NCBI GenBank assembly: GCA_013400975.1 | Contig: WBMZ01006403.1 | Span: 124,001 to 188,000, forward strand | DNA length: 64,000 nt | Direction of reading: 5' to 3' | Source of the DNA: Atrichornis clamosus | Taxonomy: Eukaryota > Chordata > Aves > Passeriformes > Menuridae | In this document: in pieces, positions 1 to 14,160 of the stretch | Position numbering within the stretch: position 1 is the stretch's first letter | How the letters are laid out: the number at the start of each line of letters is the position of its first letter | Program-made: the position numbers and the translations under genes | Notes under the pieces: model-generated | Database searches by the model: none | What the model saw: only the letters and a program-made list of their open reading frames with translations | What the model was told of the DNA's origin: nothing

Positions 1-3000
1 TACAATGCACGGGAGTGGCTGTACAGGTGCCTGTGCCTGTCCTCGCCTGGTGGTGTGTCTCGGTGGTGCAGAGCTGGAGAAGCCATGACAGTGCTGCCTA
101 CACAGCTGGACATGTCCCAGGGTCACAGTGACCTTGGTGCTTGTAGTTGCTCGACCCTGCTGTGCTCCCAGGCACTGACTGAGGGTTGGAAGCTGTGCTG
201 GCTCCATCCAGGGCAGAGAAAAGAGGGCAGAGGAGGCAGATAAACTTGACTGCAAGTGTTGCTGCTCTTTCTTCAGATCCAGTGAGGTTTTCTTTCTTTG
301 CTGTCACCTGTCTGTTTAAAGAACTCTGTGTTTCTCTTGTGATAATTAGCAGAAACTCTCAGATCAGATCTAGCACTCTTCACAGTGGTGCTCCCTTGGG
401 CAATGCTGCAAGAGGCAGTCAGTTTTGTTTAACATCTTTATAAATAATGTGGAGCATTCACAGAGAGCTCAGACTGGTGTTCATTACTGTTCAGCATTTG
501 GTCCCTTGGCCAATTCATAATCAATTTGCTACCCTTGTGGTCAACACAATACTTTCCTGCACGCTGCTGACAGAAAATATAGGAATTTAAGAGAGAAAAG
601 ATGATGATGCTTAATTCAAAACAGGAAAACAGAACAGACATTATAAACCACAATAAAACTGCCACCATCAGCTTAGCTGTGCTAGAGCACCTTACAGTGA
701 GTAATAAGGATCTATTTCAAATGCATTATCGAGGGCAGAGCAGGCATCACTCTAGGTAAACTTTGCATTAGAAAATGTGTTCGTAACCTCCAAGCAACAC
801 ATTTTCTGTTAAAGCACAAAGCACATAACGTGCATGCGTGGAAATGATAGTTTTATTTAGTCTTGGGCATTTGTGTCTAAAACAACTTCAATAAATCTTC
901 CATGGAATATTTAATGAGATTCTATATCAAATACTTTGCCAAAATTGATCTAAACTGTGAAGGTATTATTTTCCTCCACTTTTAATTTCTATTGAGAAAA
1001 GCAATGAAATTAGATTATTATGTTTTCTTTGTAAAAATAAGATTATTTTATGTTGACTTTTACCCAGCCAAATTACAATCTCTTTATTGAGTTTGCAGAT
1101 GTTGCAACTTAACTAAGGTCATGGTTGATGTCATTTGTATTCAGACTTTCATTAGTCAAGATGCTCACCGGTTTCTTCCTCTTCATACTTTCCACTCGTC
1201 ATTTCATTAGTGATTGTAATCGAATTAACCAGGTGGCAACTGCCAAGTTCACATTTGCTACTTACTTTGGATGACAAAACTCAAAATACTCTCACACTGT
1301 CATATTTGTTGAGATATTAATTTCTGCAGTAAATCTTGTGCTAAAGGCAGGATTATTGCTTATTATTACAATATTTACTGAATAGGTATAGAGCAACCCT
1401 TTGGAGATGCTCAAAGGCTGAGGTTTCCACTGAATTCTGTAAAGAAGTCTCACTGTGCTGTCGAGCACTAATAAGATATTTCATTGTTGAGGATGAAGGT
1501 GAGCTGAGCAAGCCTTTGTGAGAGGCAAGTGTGACCCACACAAGCCAATGGATAGCCTACCTTTAGGGAAATATGTTTGGTATAGGAAAGCAATTTTTAG
1601 ACATTTTAAAACACAAGAATATAATTGTCAGTGCAGCTGACATTGTCTTAAGTGGCATTAGTTTCACTCCAAGTCATGGTGGACCTGGGAAAACAACCAA
1701 AGACTGATATTTCAATTTTTTTCACACTTCTCCATCCTTGTTGAAAGTAGTATGCTTTTTTGCAATATGCTGTAACCATCAAAAAGCAAAGGCGTTACTA
1801 TAATTTTCAAAGATAACAATTTTAATCACATTTCAGAAAACGTTTGTTTTAAGCGTTTGTCTGTATTCTTTTGCTTTTCATGAAATATATTTCATTTGCC
1901 CCTCCATTTTATTTGGCACAGACAAAATAGGAAAAAAGAAAAAGATAATAAAATGAAGCTAAAATGTTGACATATATTTTTGATAGGTTCTATTAATGCT
2001 TAAAAATACTAAAACAGAAATCAAAAATTTTCCAAATAAAAATAATTTTCACAAAATCTACCATTTTCAGACAGAGTTGTATCTGTCTATAAGACTCTTC
2101 TAAGGAATAGATAAAATTTTAAATGTGTTTTCATTTTTTGTCAGGCTGAAAAAATAAAAAATAATTAAAAAAACCAGAAGAAATTTAATGTAAACAACAA
2201 TGGCATGTAATTTTACACCTGTCAAATTTCCTGCCTATAACATACAGGGTCACAAGATACTAGAAAGACTATATATGAGGTTGGATGCACACATTTCCAT
2301 TTTTCTAAATTATTATCATGCAGTTTTTTTCTGTCAAAATTAAACTTTTCCTTGGGAAATTTACATGTTTCTAAGGGCATTATTTCATTAGAAAACCCTT
2401 CTCATGGAAAGTTCTCAAATCACACTGATTGCTTGCTTTATGCCAATAAGTTTGATTTAAAGCATTATTATTACAAAGATTCCTACTATGCCTATTAATT
2501 GTAACAGCTTGACATAGAGCTTGACAACTGTTTAATTTCTGTTCTTCTCAGCTTAAATTAAAGGAAAAAGTTGAAGAAATAAAGAGAAATTAAAAAAAAT
2601 TCTCTTTAAGAGTCACAGATTGATTTTTCCTTCCGATATTACAGAAATTACCTAATCCTTATGTAGTGCAAAAGATCTTGAATCTCATAAGATCACTGAA
2701 GCTCTATCATGTTGTATACATGCATTTTGCATCAATAATTTTGATTTCTCTTTCTCATGGCAATCTTATTTTTTGCTTTAAAGAACAACATACCAATGGG
2801 CTTTTAGATAGTCTTTATATCCTGAAGTTTGGTATGCCCAGAAGATCTGGATCCATACTGGTGTCCTCAGGGCAGACTCGAGGTGCTGAAGTGGGTGCTG
2901 AAAGAATTCTGGGAGCTTCACCTGCAACAGCACTTGGCTACTATAACATCAGCAGCACTTATTTGACTGAGATAAAGTCAGCAAATAAACGAGAGGGCGT

Positions 3001-4479
3001 TTCCATAGCAGGGACATTTCTGATAATCACTTCACTTCCTGGTTTCTCCCTGGGAAAAATGTGTGTGCAATTCTTCTCCCCCAGGTGAGGGGCTGTTGAC
3101 AGCTCTTTGCAAACCACAGAAGACCCATCATGCTGCCAACCTGCAGGAAAGAGCAGCTGTGGGGCCATGAGACAGTGGACTTGCAAAGAACGATGTTTGT
3201 CTCCCACACACTGCAGAGATGCCATATACAACATTTTGTATAGTCAGGATTTGCAAATGTAAAGAAGATTTGGATAAAAATAAATATTTAGCAGGGATTT
3301 AGCTAACTGGGTAATCTCCTAGAAGTGAAAGCTACACAGTAATAAAAATGGAATGGCACAGATATATTGGCAATAGCTGTATATGCAAAAGTCAGACAAT
3401 CTTTTTTTCCAGTCATTGATATTAAAATATTCTGAACTGGATTTTCATGAAGCATCCTATATCTGGAGCAAATGTAAAGATTCATGTAAAGATTAATGAG
3501 GGTTAGAGTGAAACAAACAGGAAATAAACTCTCTTTTCTTTTCAGAGCTTACAAAGTCACTCTCTATTTCCTTTATCTATTAAGGAGTATATGGAGCTTA
3601 AAGATTTCAAAATCATGCAACATGCTATAGGGTGGAAAGAGCAAACTATAAGAGCCTTTCTGGAACTATGTTTACAAAGAATTTATTTGCTGAAACGTAA
3701 CTTGACATTTATTTATCTGACTGGAATATACGTAAGCGAAACCCAAAACCTTTCAAAAACAAATATTGCCTTTTGTACAGTAAGTGATAATTTGTGCTTA
3801 ACACAAACAAGCAATATTGTGTAGCAATTTTAGGGTATTATTTCAAAGCATACATGTTTTCTATGCTTTCAGAATAAAGTTAAAAATACTATAACAAGCC
3901 CTCTGGGATGATAATGTAATTTATTAATGCATTTTATTGAGGTCATCCTTTGTATGTGAACTTATCCACCAAAATTTTCATTAAGGCTTTTAATTCCCTT
4001 TCTATTAGATACTAATGTTTCCTCATGGTTCCATCGTTATGGAAATACTGTATGTAAAACAGCAATGTAACAAAATTTTTTTTTAAATTATGCATTTTTG
4101 AGAAATGCAGTTGAAAGTTTCATGACAAAAAGAATATCATTATCTCAATGGGTAGTTTTTTACATGAACTTATTCTCTGAAATGCAGATTCAGTGAAATT
4201 GCTTACTTCCATTAATGTAACTGTGTGTTTTACAGGACTGAGCCCAATCCAGTTTAAATTGCAGCGTCAGTTCATATTTCTGTTGTATTGCCATTTGTAA
4301 GAAATTTCATCATTGTTTCTTGAAGTTTATGCCATATCATATATCAAAGGCAAAAAATATACTGTTGACCTTGGGCAGCCACAATTTTTTAACAGTGTTT
4401 AAATACTTATTTGTTAAAATGTGTTATTAAAACATCTTTAAATGTCTATAAATAGAACCTGCTCTATTTAATTGTGATG
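1..4479. other. AT-rich non-coding DNA, no recognised element
   Basis: The first 250 bases are GC-richer than the rest, but no frame there resembles a known protein. From about 900 on, the DNA is AT-rich with many short A and T runs, densest at 1900-2180 and 2560-2620. The longest open frame is 140 codons, at 2666-3088 on the plus strand. It starts at a non-ATG codon, has no recognisable domain and is within chance expectation. No CR1 or LTR sequence was seen before the LTR at 4485. Confidence 0.7.
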
Positions 4480-4484
4480 GGGAT
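4480..4484. repeat. Target-site duplication, left copy (GGGAT)
   Basis: Five bases directly before the LTR at 4485, identical to 5501-5505 directly after it. This pair fixes both element ends. Confidence 0.85.
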
Positions 4485-5500
4485 TGTCATGGTTTGAGCC
4501 TGGCCAGATGCCAGGCACCCATGGAAACCACCCACTCACTCCCCCTGCAGCTGGACAGAAGAGAGAAAAAAAAATTTGAAGCATTCATGAGTTTGAGATA
4601 AGGACCCTGAGAAAGAAAGATCATGAGCAAAAAAACAGGCTCACTAGACTTAAAGATATGAAAGCAAATTTATTACGCTAACAGAAACAGAACAGGATAA
4701 TGAAAAGTAAAATGAGCTTTTGGAGAACACCTTCTCCCCGCCACTCCCTCCTCCCAGCTCTACCTCCTACCCAACGGCAAAGGGAGACAGAGAATGGGGG
4801 TTTGGTCAGTTCATCATCTGTGGCTTCTTCCTGCTCAGAATTGGAGTAGTCTTCCCCTGCTACTCTGTGGGGCCCCCTGTGGGAGACCTCCAGGAACTTC
4901 TCTGACGTGAATCCATCTCACGAGCAACAGCCTTCTGCTAACTATTGCAACGTCAGTCCATCCCTACAGGCAGCAGCCCCACTCAAGCTGCTGCAGTCAC
5001 TCCCCCACAGGGTGCAGTCCTTTTCAAGCACCCACCTGCTCGAGCTCTGTCGTGGGCTCCTCCACAACTTCAACTGGATCTCTGCACTCCTGTGGGCCTC
5101 CATGGGCTGCAGGGGTGGAGAGCCTGCTTCACCATGGTCTCGCCACCAGCTGCAGAGGAATCTCAGCTCCAGCTCCTGCACCTCCTCCCACTCCTTCCGA
5201 ACTGACCTTGGTGCCTCCATGTTGTTTTTCTGCTCACATCTTCTCACTCCCTCCTCCTCCCTGGCTGGAATTAAAACTCCGCCACCAGGATTGTTTTGAA
5301 TTCCTTCTTAAATCTGTTATCACAGAGGTGTTACCACTACTTCTGATTGGCCCAGCCTTGGCCTGCGGCATGTCCATCTTTGCAGCCAGCCAGGCATTGG
5401 CCCTGCAGGACATGGTGGTGGGGCTTCTAGCAGCTTCTCACAGGAGCCACCCCTGTAGCCCTCACCGCTACGAAAAATCAGGACTTGCAAATCCATGCCA
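4485..5500 (-). mobile_element. Solo LTR of an endogenous retrovirus, ERVL-like (copy 1)
   Basis: This is a 1016-bp long terminal repeat lying on the minus strand. Read on that strand it begins TGGCATGG and ends CCATGACA, the TG...CA termini of retroviral LTRs. It is flanked by a perfect 5-bp direct repeat GGGAT (4480-4484 and 5501-5505), the target-site duplication. A 5-bp duplication is typical of ERVL-type elements. A polyadenylation signal AATAAA lies on the minus strand at 4669-4674, 185 bp from the LTR end. Nearly the whole length aligns by eye, in inverse orientation, with the LTR at 52453-53383. No gag, pol or env sequence adjoins it, so the internal provirus was lost, presumably by LTR-LTR recombination. 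Open frames inside it are not genes. The class assignment is inference from the duplication length. Confidence 0.85.
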
Positions 5501-5505
5501 GGGAT
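5501..5505. repeat. Target-site duplication, right copy (GGGAT)
   Basis: Five bases directly after the LTR ending at 5500, identical to 4480-4484. Confidence 0.85.
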
Positions 5506-8500
5506 CAATCTAGAAACTAAGATCTGCAGATAGATTTCCTGTTATTAGATCCTTCTAGCCATGTAGGATACCACTGGCTTTGAAAACAGTTTATATTTTC
5601 TATTCCAAGCTTAGGTGCTTTAGCCAATTAAACTTGTTTATTTTCTTCTCTATCCTCAAAGAAGTAAACTCAGTCTGGCATATCAGCAAAACTTTTGCCC
5701 CCCAGATATTAGGCTTTACAAAAGATAATTCATCCTGAAACTTGGAAGATTCACTGTAAGCATTTACCTGAGAAGACAATGCAAGTGATACGGAAAGTTT
5801 CTTAATAAGGACACTTATGGCACAAATATGATTTAAAATTTAAAACAGAAATTAGACAGATCCTTTCTCATGATACTGATCACATGATTCAACTGTGACT
5901 CTAGATATTTAGTCCTCTAGACATTTAGGAGAATACACAGTTTCATTGGATTTTTTTTAATAATAGCCACTGCTACTGCTCTAAACACACAATAACACAG
6001 AGAGAAAAAGTCCAAAATGAACTTCTATAACCACAATTCAAAGGACTTCCCTCTTGAGCATTAGCTTTGAAATTATTACCATACCAAAAAAAAGTTAGAT
6101 GTCAGGTGTAGGGACATCAAAAAGTATAATCTTTGAAAATAACATAAAGGAAAAAAAAATGTTTCTGGTTGAAGTTTGCAAGGGAACAAAAATCCTTTTG
6201 TTATAATTGTTAGAAAATTGGACATGAAACATCATCTTTGTTGTCGTACCATTTTATTATACTGTAACTATCATTGTTTCTACTATAGTGTGTTTTATAG
6301 AGTTTAATGTTTTAGCATTCATTTTACAAGTTTTTTTTCTTAGACATTTATAATGACAGTGGATGAGTCCTATGTTTTAACCATTTGTTCCCTGTTCTCA
6401 GAGCTTGTTGAGAAAACACTTGCCATATTCATCATCCCATTCAAAAAATCCCTATTTTTATAGTCTATCATAAAATTTTGCCACCACAGTACAATAATAA
6501 CTTATTCTTTGGAAAGACTTGTAAGAAATATGTGAAATGTTGTTGCAGATATTTGCTTTCTCTTATGTTGCTTCCTACTGCCCATGTGTCTGCTGGAGGC
6601 AGAGGTTACAAAGGGGGTGGTTCCCAGGACCTACTTGGGATCTTGATTCATATTTAGGCTCTTTAAGCTCCCCTTCCCCTGTTGTTTAGTCGAAATTACT
6701 TACCTGCTTGATTCCTCAGCCACTAAACATCAGAAACAGGTGTAATAATTACATAACCACACAATCTAGTCATGCCAGCATGAAGGTACTGAGCTGGTGC
6801 TGGTTCCAGAAAAGTCCAAATAAGCAATTTCTACAGCTATCTAATTGCTAGGAACACATGAGTAAATATTTTCCAAACAGTCGCTGAATGTGCCTCATGC
6901 AAGGCATAAAGATTGGGCTGGTCTCCATGGCAAAACTCTTCATTTCAGTAGATAAAAGAGTTACATCAAATAGCTACCATAGCACAGGCTGATGACAGCA
7001 CAACCGTTGACAGATATCCTGCAGCAAAGTTCTAGGAAGGTTTACTCCTTGAAATTAAAATTGTACTGCATGGAGAAAGATCTATGTGTACATGGGCATA
7101 CAGAATTAGTTTTAAGCATGTCAATGTTTGTAAAGAATGCGATAACTCCCATAAGACAATTCATACAACTGAAAGTAAAAAACCCCAAGTTTCCTTCCAC
7201 ACAGTGGTGTTGACCCATAGAAGAGCTTATGTGCTTGACACTTTGTGAGTTTTCCACATAAGCTTTTCTTATAAGTCTTTTAACATTAAAACCTTCCTTG
7301 TTTTAGATAGCCACAGGTAGACAATATCTTTCATATTCACCTATATTAATCTTAATCAAAACCATCCCATTCTTCAGAATAGATGCAAAGGGACGGTTCC
7401 TTTCACAAGCTTTGTTTTATCATGGAGTCGAGTGATGGCTGGGAAGAGAAAGAAGCTGCTTTATTTGTGGACTGATTTTTGTCTTTACTTATAATAAAGG
7501 TGGAATCTTTATCTGTACCTGAAACATGAAGAAACTATCTCAAATCAAGCCCCTGTGACAGTCGGTTGTCTGACACCATTCATTCCACTGCCCTGGGATT
7601 TTGCAGTGCTTCTGAGTCTAATCCTTTGACAAGGAACAGAAAAGCCCTCAGGGTATGGCCACCTGGGACACTGTGCTCCTCTGTGCTCACAGAAGTGGTT
7701 GTTTGCTCCAGGGCTCTGGTAAGGATTAAAGCACATTGTGTATACTCCATGGTCCTTTTAGATGCTAGAGTCTATGGATTTGATATTATTACCTTTATTT
7801 ATGCTAAAAAATACCTCTCAGTGTAAAAAAGATGTTATAGTGTGTTGTTAAACTGAAACTAAGGTAACTACTTAATGGATGGATTTACACAGAAGTCACA
7901 GAGTTAAGTACAGAACTCCTCCATTTCGGAAGACTTTCAAAATCATAGATAATAGAAAATTAGATTTCTTAATGCTAGGAAATCTTTGAAGATATATGGC
8001 ATATTATGGCTTCTTATCATTTTAGTCTTTCTTCTGCTCATCTCGTCTTTATGTGCAGCTGAGGCCATACAGTGTGAGAAAGTGAAAGGCTGGTCATTAC
8101 AGCACAGGGCGGCTGCTGCGGTCCTGCTGCGCCCATGCTGATAACAGGGACTGGTGCTTCTGCTGGCTTGTGTCAAAGCCATTGCAGCAGTGATGATAGC
8201 TACAATGACTTGTGCTTCTTGAACACCTACTATGGGAAACTTTCTGCTGTTACCATGGTTTTGGGGAGTTACGCGTTGAGGTTTTTTTAATGACACATTT
8301 GTGATACAGAAATGAACGTAAAGTTTTTGGGCCAATGGCTGGCTTTGGGGCCCATGTTTGAACGTAATATCTGGTGATGTGACTTCAATCTGTTACAAAC
8401 TATCTTATCAGTTCAAATTGTAATTTTAAACAAGGTAAAACACCAGTCTAAATAGCTGGATGCCAGACCTACAGGGAACAAAAGGTCAAGTTCTTGTACT

Positions 8501-11500
8501 GAGTACCTCCAGACTAAATTAGCGGTTTCTTAGTCTTGTCTTTAGGATTAACTGAGAAGAAGAAATGTGAACTGGGCTAAAGGGGTAGATTCTCATCTCT
8601 TCAAAATAATATGTGTAGAAAAAACCATCACAGAACAGTTTCCTAGTCAGCATCCTGGAGCCAAAGGGATTAAGATGCTCTATTTCAACAAGAAACAAAG
8701 ATGATCTTACTACAAGGAGCCATAAATAGATGTTACTTGCCCAGTGTGAGAGTTGGATCTCAGCACTTTCAGAGATGTTTTGCAAAAATTTGTAGACAAG
8801 CACTCTATGGGCTAAGTAAGTGGCAGTTATTTTTAAAGCAACAGAGAGGAAAATCACAAAAGGTTTATAGAGAGCATTCAGTACTTGTGTGGTACAATAT
8901 GGTGTGACCCAGGCACTTACTCATAAAGCTATAGTTTGATTTTAAATCCTTTCCTTTCTAATAATATTGTTCAGACATGGCGTGTGCCATGTTTTATCAA
9001 ATCATTATACATTATAGAAGCTCAAAAATATTACATCACTGCTGACATAACGTTATATGGCCTGATAACCCTGAGATAACCTCAAGTGATTCCATGCTTA
9101 ACACAAGTATCATTTTATGTTGCCGAAGACTGTGTTTTAGGTCATTTAAGGCTAGGCTGTTGGGTTTTTTTTCTAATTGTAAAGAAGTCTGCACATGCCA
9201 AGAGCAGTGAGTTTGTGAGGATAGCTGAAAGAAATTACACCCCTAGGTGCCACCTCCAGCATGGGATTCCCACGAAGAGTGGGAATCAAAACCAAGCCCT
9301 TCCAATGCTGCTCACCACAGCTCTGCCTGACTTGCAGACTGTTCGCTATCTGGAGCAGAGGGATTCTCAGTTCACCTGCTGTGCAGGTGCTGTACCGCAG
9401 CTGCTCTCCAGGCAGGCACTTGCATAGCAGCCCCAGGAGCTCAGTGCCATGTTTGAGTCCCTAGCACAACAAAGCAAAACAGCTATAATTAGTTCTGACA
9501 CTTCTAGTACTTACTGCTGTCACACACTGGGCTTTTGAAGTCTTGCACTGTAGTCTTCCTGGGTGAATCCTTGCCCGCTGCAGATCGGGAAGCACAGTAA
9601 GAGGTGTTAGCAGCTGAAATGTTTACTGTCCAAAAGGCTAAATAGTTTTTTCCTTCCACCTTTTTCTGAGGGATTTCTGTTTTAAATTGTGACTTAGTGG
9701 TGCAGTAAAAGGATTTGATGCACCTGCAGAAGCAGATGACCAAAAAATAATGCCAAACTATAATGCTTTATTCTGTATCTGAAACAGCAGTCTAGGCTGT
9801 TTTTATGATGACTGATGAGAAAAAAGCATTTTATGTGTGATTGATGTTATCTATTTCAGGTATGTGCCTAAAGTTGAGATGATTTCTATCTCAAAATTGC
9901 CTACTTTTTCTGCCAAAATTCCAGTCTAGACAACCAGCTCTGATGCAAACCTCTGCATTTAGAAATTTGAAGTAAGGTCAAATGAGTCCCTTCCTTGTGT
10001 TCTAAAATGATTCAAGCCTATAAAAACAAAGTATAATGCACTGAATAACACAAGCATAAAGCAGAAAGTAGATAGCAGTAAGATACCTATAGCCGTCAGC
10101 TCTGCAGTGTTTTCTTTCTCTTCTGCAGATGTAGACATAATCAGTTTGAAACCAGGTGCTGTCACAAGCCAGGATAGAGCTTTCCCAACTCCTCCCCAGG
10201 CAAACAACTCTTATGAATTCAACGGATATTTTTTTTCTGAACTGAGATCATGGAACTGTGCTCAATGCTTTTGTTTTACCAGAGGGTTTTATCCTTTGCC
10301 GGTAGTCAGAGACAAACTCAAAGGGATTTGCACCAGTTAGTTTTTAGTGCCATTCTAGTAAAGATAAAACAGATCCGAGAAACTCTGTATTCTGTTATTC
10401 CTTCAAATGTGAACACTGAACTTAATTGGTATTGATATGGATTTAACTTAAAAAAAATTTTTAATATGATTCGTTGCATTTCATTGGACATATGAACTGT
10501 GTATTACATGTTTCTATATTTTCTTCCTATCTCAGAAATCTCATGAAAGTGGAAAATAGGCTGATGATGCTAGAATAGAATGAGACTTTAAAATAAAATA
10601 TAATAATCTTTCAAGCATCATTAAATAGCAGTTTAGATCACAGTTGTCAGGACCTACACATATGCAGCTCTAGCCAAGGAAAAAAAGGATCTTTCTTTCC
10701 ACCTACAAACATGACTGACAGAAGCAAGAGGACATAAACAGTCCAGATTTACACAGAATTCCTTGACTAGCTGGTATCATTTAGTCACTGTATAGAACAG
10801 ACGCTTTCCTTTTCAATCTATGTGTAAGGAATATCGATAGCAATTTCATAGAAGTCTTAAATGACAAGTATTGTAACTGGTCTGGAAGAAGTAGTGACAT
10901 CACACAGTAATGGTGTAAAGATTACTGGATAATAATGAACAAACTACTAAAGCAAAAGCTCCATCCTGCTGAAGTTCATCAGTTTTGCCACTGACTTAAG
11001 CATAGGAGTGGAGGGTTGTGTCACATTTGTACCTTAGACATCAAGAAAATAACATTTATAAAAAGATTCCAAAGGTCACTCAAGTTAATTGGACTTTCCA
11101 AAGAAATATTTTTTCCTTAAAAGTGTACTGAAAATAAGATATTTCCTATGGACTTGATACTTGCAGTAATTTTATCCCCAGAACTGGTTATGGATGGAAC
11201 ATGAAGCTGGTTTCAATGTTCAGAAAAATAAGATCCCATGTTGTTATGCTGAAAATCCCATCAGGATCTTCACTGTGTTTTTTATTGGCATTTTTTTTCT
11301 CACTGTTCTTTGACTTCTAGAAGAAAAATGAGCTGGTTTTGTCCAGATGTTGTGAGCATGCATTTATAATTTATATTTATCCATACTAACCAGCCCACCT
11401 TTCCAGAGGTTCCAGCAGAACATGGAGTCCTGCATTTCCATGCCCGACCCTGCACCTCATCCCCTCTGACTGTGGGGTGCTGGTGAGTGACGTTGGCTGG

Positions 11501-14099
11501 GTGGGGGACAAGCTGGGGTGACCTGCTCTTCAGTAGTGCTTCCCACTTACTACTGGGGGGCCGTGTTCTCACTTTGTATAATGTTACCCTCTGCTTTAGG
11601 ATAATTCTCTATATTGACAGATGATATTAATATTTTATATGGATTTCATAGGGATATCTCATTATGAAGACAAAAAATATACCCCTATAATTTTCATGAG
11701 AGAAAGAATACTCAGACCTGTTTCAGCCAGGCAATACCTACATAACTCTTAACTAAGGTTTTTAAAATTACGTTGTCTTTTATGCTTGCAATATCCTGTG
11801 AGAAAGGGAAGCTTGTTTTGTTTTCAAATGTCCATTTTCAGATGACAAAAAAGAGGAGGAAAATACACACTCTATGAATTCTTACACTCTCTTAATTCAT
11901 TCAGAATGTCTGTGAAAGAGTCCTAAAACCAAAATCATACTTGTGGACAACCTTGTTTTGTCCTAGACAATTGTAGATCTGAAGTAATGGACTCACATGG
12001 TTCCTTCTAACTCTTCCCATAATGTAAGCAAGCTGTTATTCTGAATAGCAGGACTGTTATTTCACAGCTCACTTCATTAACCTCTTCATATTAGTTTATT
12101 TCAAAAAAAGGTAACCTTTTTCAATATACCCTTTTGTAATGGATTTGTTAGGATTTGTTTGAATTTTAGATTATGCTTCTTAATTTTGGAAATTTAGGTA
12201 GTCTTGAAAGTGAGTGTTTCTGTCTCTGAAACCTTCTAAATTAATATTTGCCACTTCTAATTATTAGGTTACATAGCTGTCTTACAGTTAATTGGAGAGT
12301 GCTTCATACTGTGTGGGTAACACCTGTCATGGTAAAAAGAGGATTTAGACAGCTCTGGAAATAAAAATATGCTGATACTTTCCTCATTAAAGCATGGAGA
12401 GATCTGCAAAACTAAGACTTCCATAAACCAGCAGGTAGTTATTTAATCCATTAAGCAATAATTAAACAAAACAAAACAAAAAGAATACATCAGTTTTAAC
12501 ACACTGATTCCCACAGCAACAGAACTGATAGCTGATGTACTAAGTATATATATCCCAGCAAAGAAAGTGGACCAGAGAGGATAAGCTACTCCAAAAGAAG
12601 AAAGTCTGAAAGAATGGTACAGCAGTGGCTTTACGTATCAAGAATGACATATAGACCATTCCCTCAGTGCTATCATGACAGTGGGTTACTACATGCTTAC
12701 ATATAGTAAGCGCTCACATAAATGTAATTGAGTCTCACCAAGTTTCACCATGGGGTTGTGGTCTCATGCAGTCAGCTGAAAAACTGAAATATTTTAACGC
12801 CTTCAGTTTGGAAATTGACAGAGACAGAAAGAAATTACATCAGATGTTAAAAACTGACCCACAACTATACTGGCATGTATGCAAATGTCCTGTGTATTGA
12901 TGCTTTAAAGTACAAGTAAAGCTGTCATTCTGATTCACTAAGTGAGGGATGCCATGGTTTACAGAGCAGTTGAAATGTTACTTAGTTAAGAAATTTAATC
13001 TTACCATCCTTTGTCCGAAGGTAGAATCTGTGTTTTATGTGAATGAGAAAAAAGTGTTGCATGAGTCCCCTACATTACATGCACACATATAAAACATTGT
13101 AGAGGCAGCTTTTTCTTATGAGGTGTACTTCTTTCTTTCACTTGGTCATTCTGAATTGGTCAGCTTTACTACCTGATAAGAAGTGTCCTTAGCACCCAGT
13201 TCTGTTTGTCGGAAATTGAAAATTAGAGTAGAATACATATGTGATGTCACTTCTCTTAAATCAGTGGAGGTCCACTGTATATGGATTTATCCTTATAATT
13301 AAAAAAATGAGGTATGATTAAAAGAAACCTCATAACTGAAATCCAACTTCTAAGTAAACGACTTTGTAGGTAAAACAAGGTAAATACAGTGCTGGTGGTG
13401 TTCCCAGACAGCAAGATTACAGTGTTTTCCATGTATAAAACTAAAGTGAGTTTTTAAGGGCAAAATGACATTGCAAGTTTAATATTTATGCCAAAGATGG
13501 GATGAATAACTATCCTCTTATTGATTACTTACATGACCACAGATTTATTTATCATTAGGGTCCTGAAACTGAATATGGACATGAATTTGAATGACTGGGG
13601 AAATTGTGTCTCAGGAGGGGAAAAAAGGTTACAAGTTAAAAAAGAAACAAAACCTAGGGTCATTATTTGTTCTCTAGGGATTGATTAAGGGTGTCAAAGG
13701 CAGTCAGCCAGCAATCTCTCAGTCTTTTCTCTTCAGTGGGAGGTAATGAATTTAATTAGTGAGAAGAGACAGCTTTCACACCAAGGAAAGAAGTAGAGAG
13801 AAAACAGGAACATCAATGTGCACAGAGAATAATGCTACAGTACATAACAATTCCTATTAAAACTGAATTAATAGGCAAAGCTGTTTGCCCTCTACTCTTT
13901 GCTGTGGGACATTCTCATTTTAAATAAACCCCTGAAAAACAAGGTAAAGCTATATTTCTGTTGTTAGTGGTATGAGGCTTAGTTCTGCTAGGGCTGAAGG
14001 CACAAGTATAACCCTGTTCCTTTACAATAATATATATCCTTCCAAATTCAGATAAAAGTGTTCACAGATATTTCCCCACCCCGCCCCTTTAGAAGTAGT
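5506..14099. other. Unique AT-rich DNA, no recognised gene or transposon
   Basis: No CR1, LTR or RNA gene was recognised in this 8.6 kb. GC-richer patches occur at 7560-7700, 8095-8230 and 11390-11570. The patch at 11390-11570 includes a G-rich stretch near 11490 but has no coding resemblance. A short (AAAAC)n tract is at 12464-12482. A small 10-bp palindrome ATAACGTTAT is at 9046-9055. The 130-codon minus-strand frame at 7943-8335 begins at a TTG, not an ATG, and resembles no protein I know. Confidence 0.6.
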
Positions 14100-14100
14100 T

Positions 14101-14160
14101 GTTTGTTTGTTTGGCTTCCTTTTTTTTTTTTCCCTTTTTCTTTTTTTGCTTGCTTATTTT
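14101..14160. repeat. Polypyrimidine low-complexity tract
   Basis: About 60 bases of T with scattered C and G, opening with (GTTT)n and including a run of 12 T. It is simple sequence, possibly the eroded poly(T) of an old insertion, but no transposon body adjoins it. Confidence 0.75.

Noticed and set aside
2666..3088. 140-codon plus-strand frame
   Set aside because: Starts at a non-ATG codon, no family resemblance, AT-rich surroundings.
4907..5513. Several frames of 86-153 codons on both strands
   Set aside because: They lie inside the solo LTR, which is non-coding.
7943..8335. 130-codon minus-strand frame
   Set aside because: Starts at TTG and shows no known domain.
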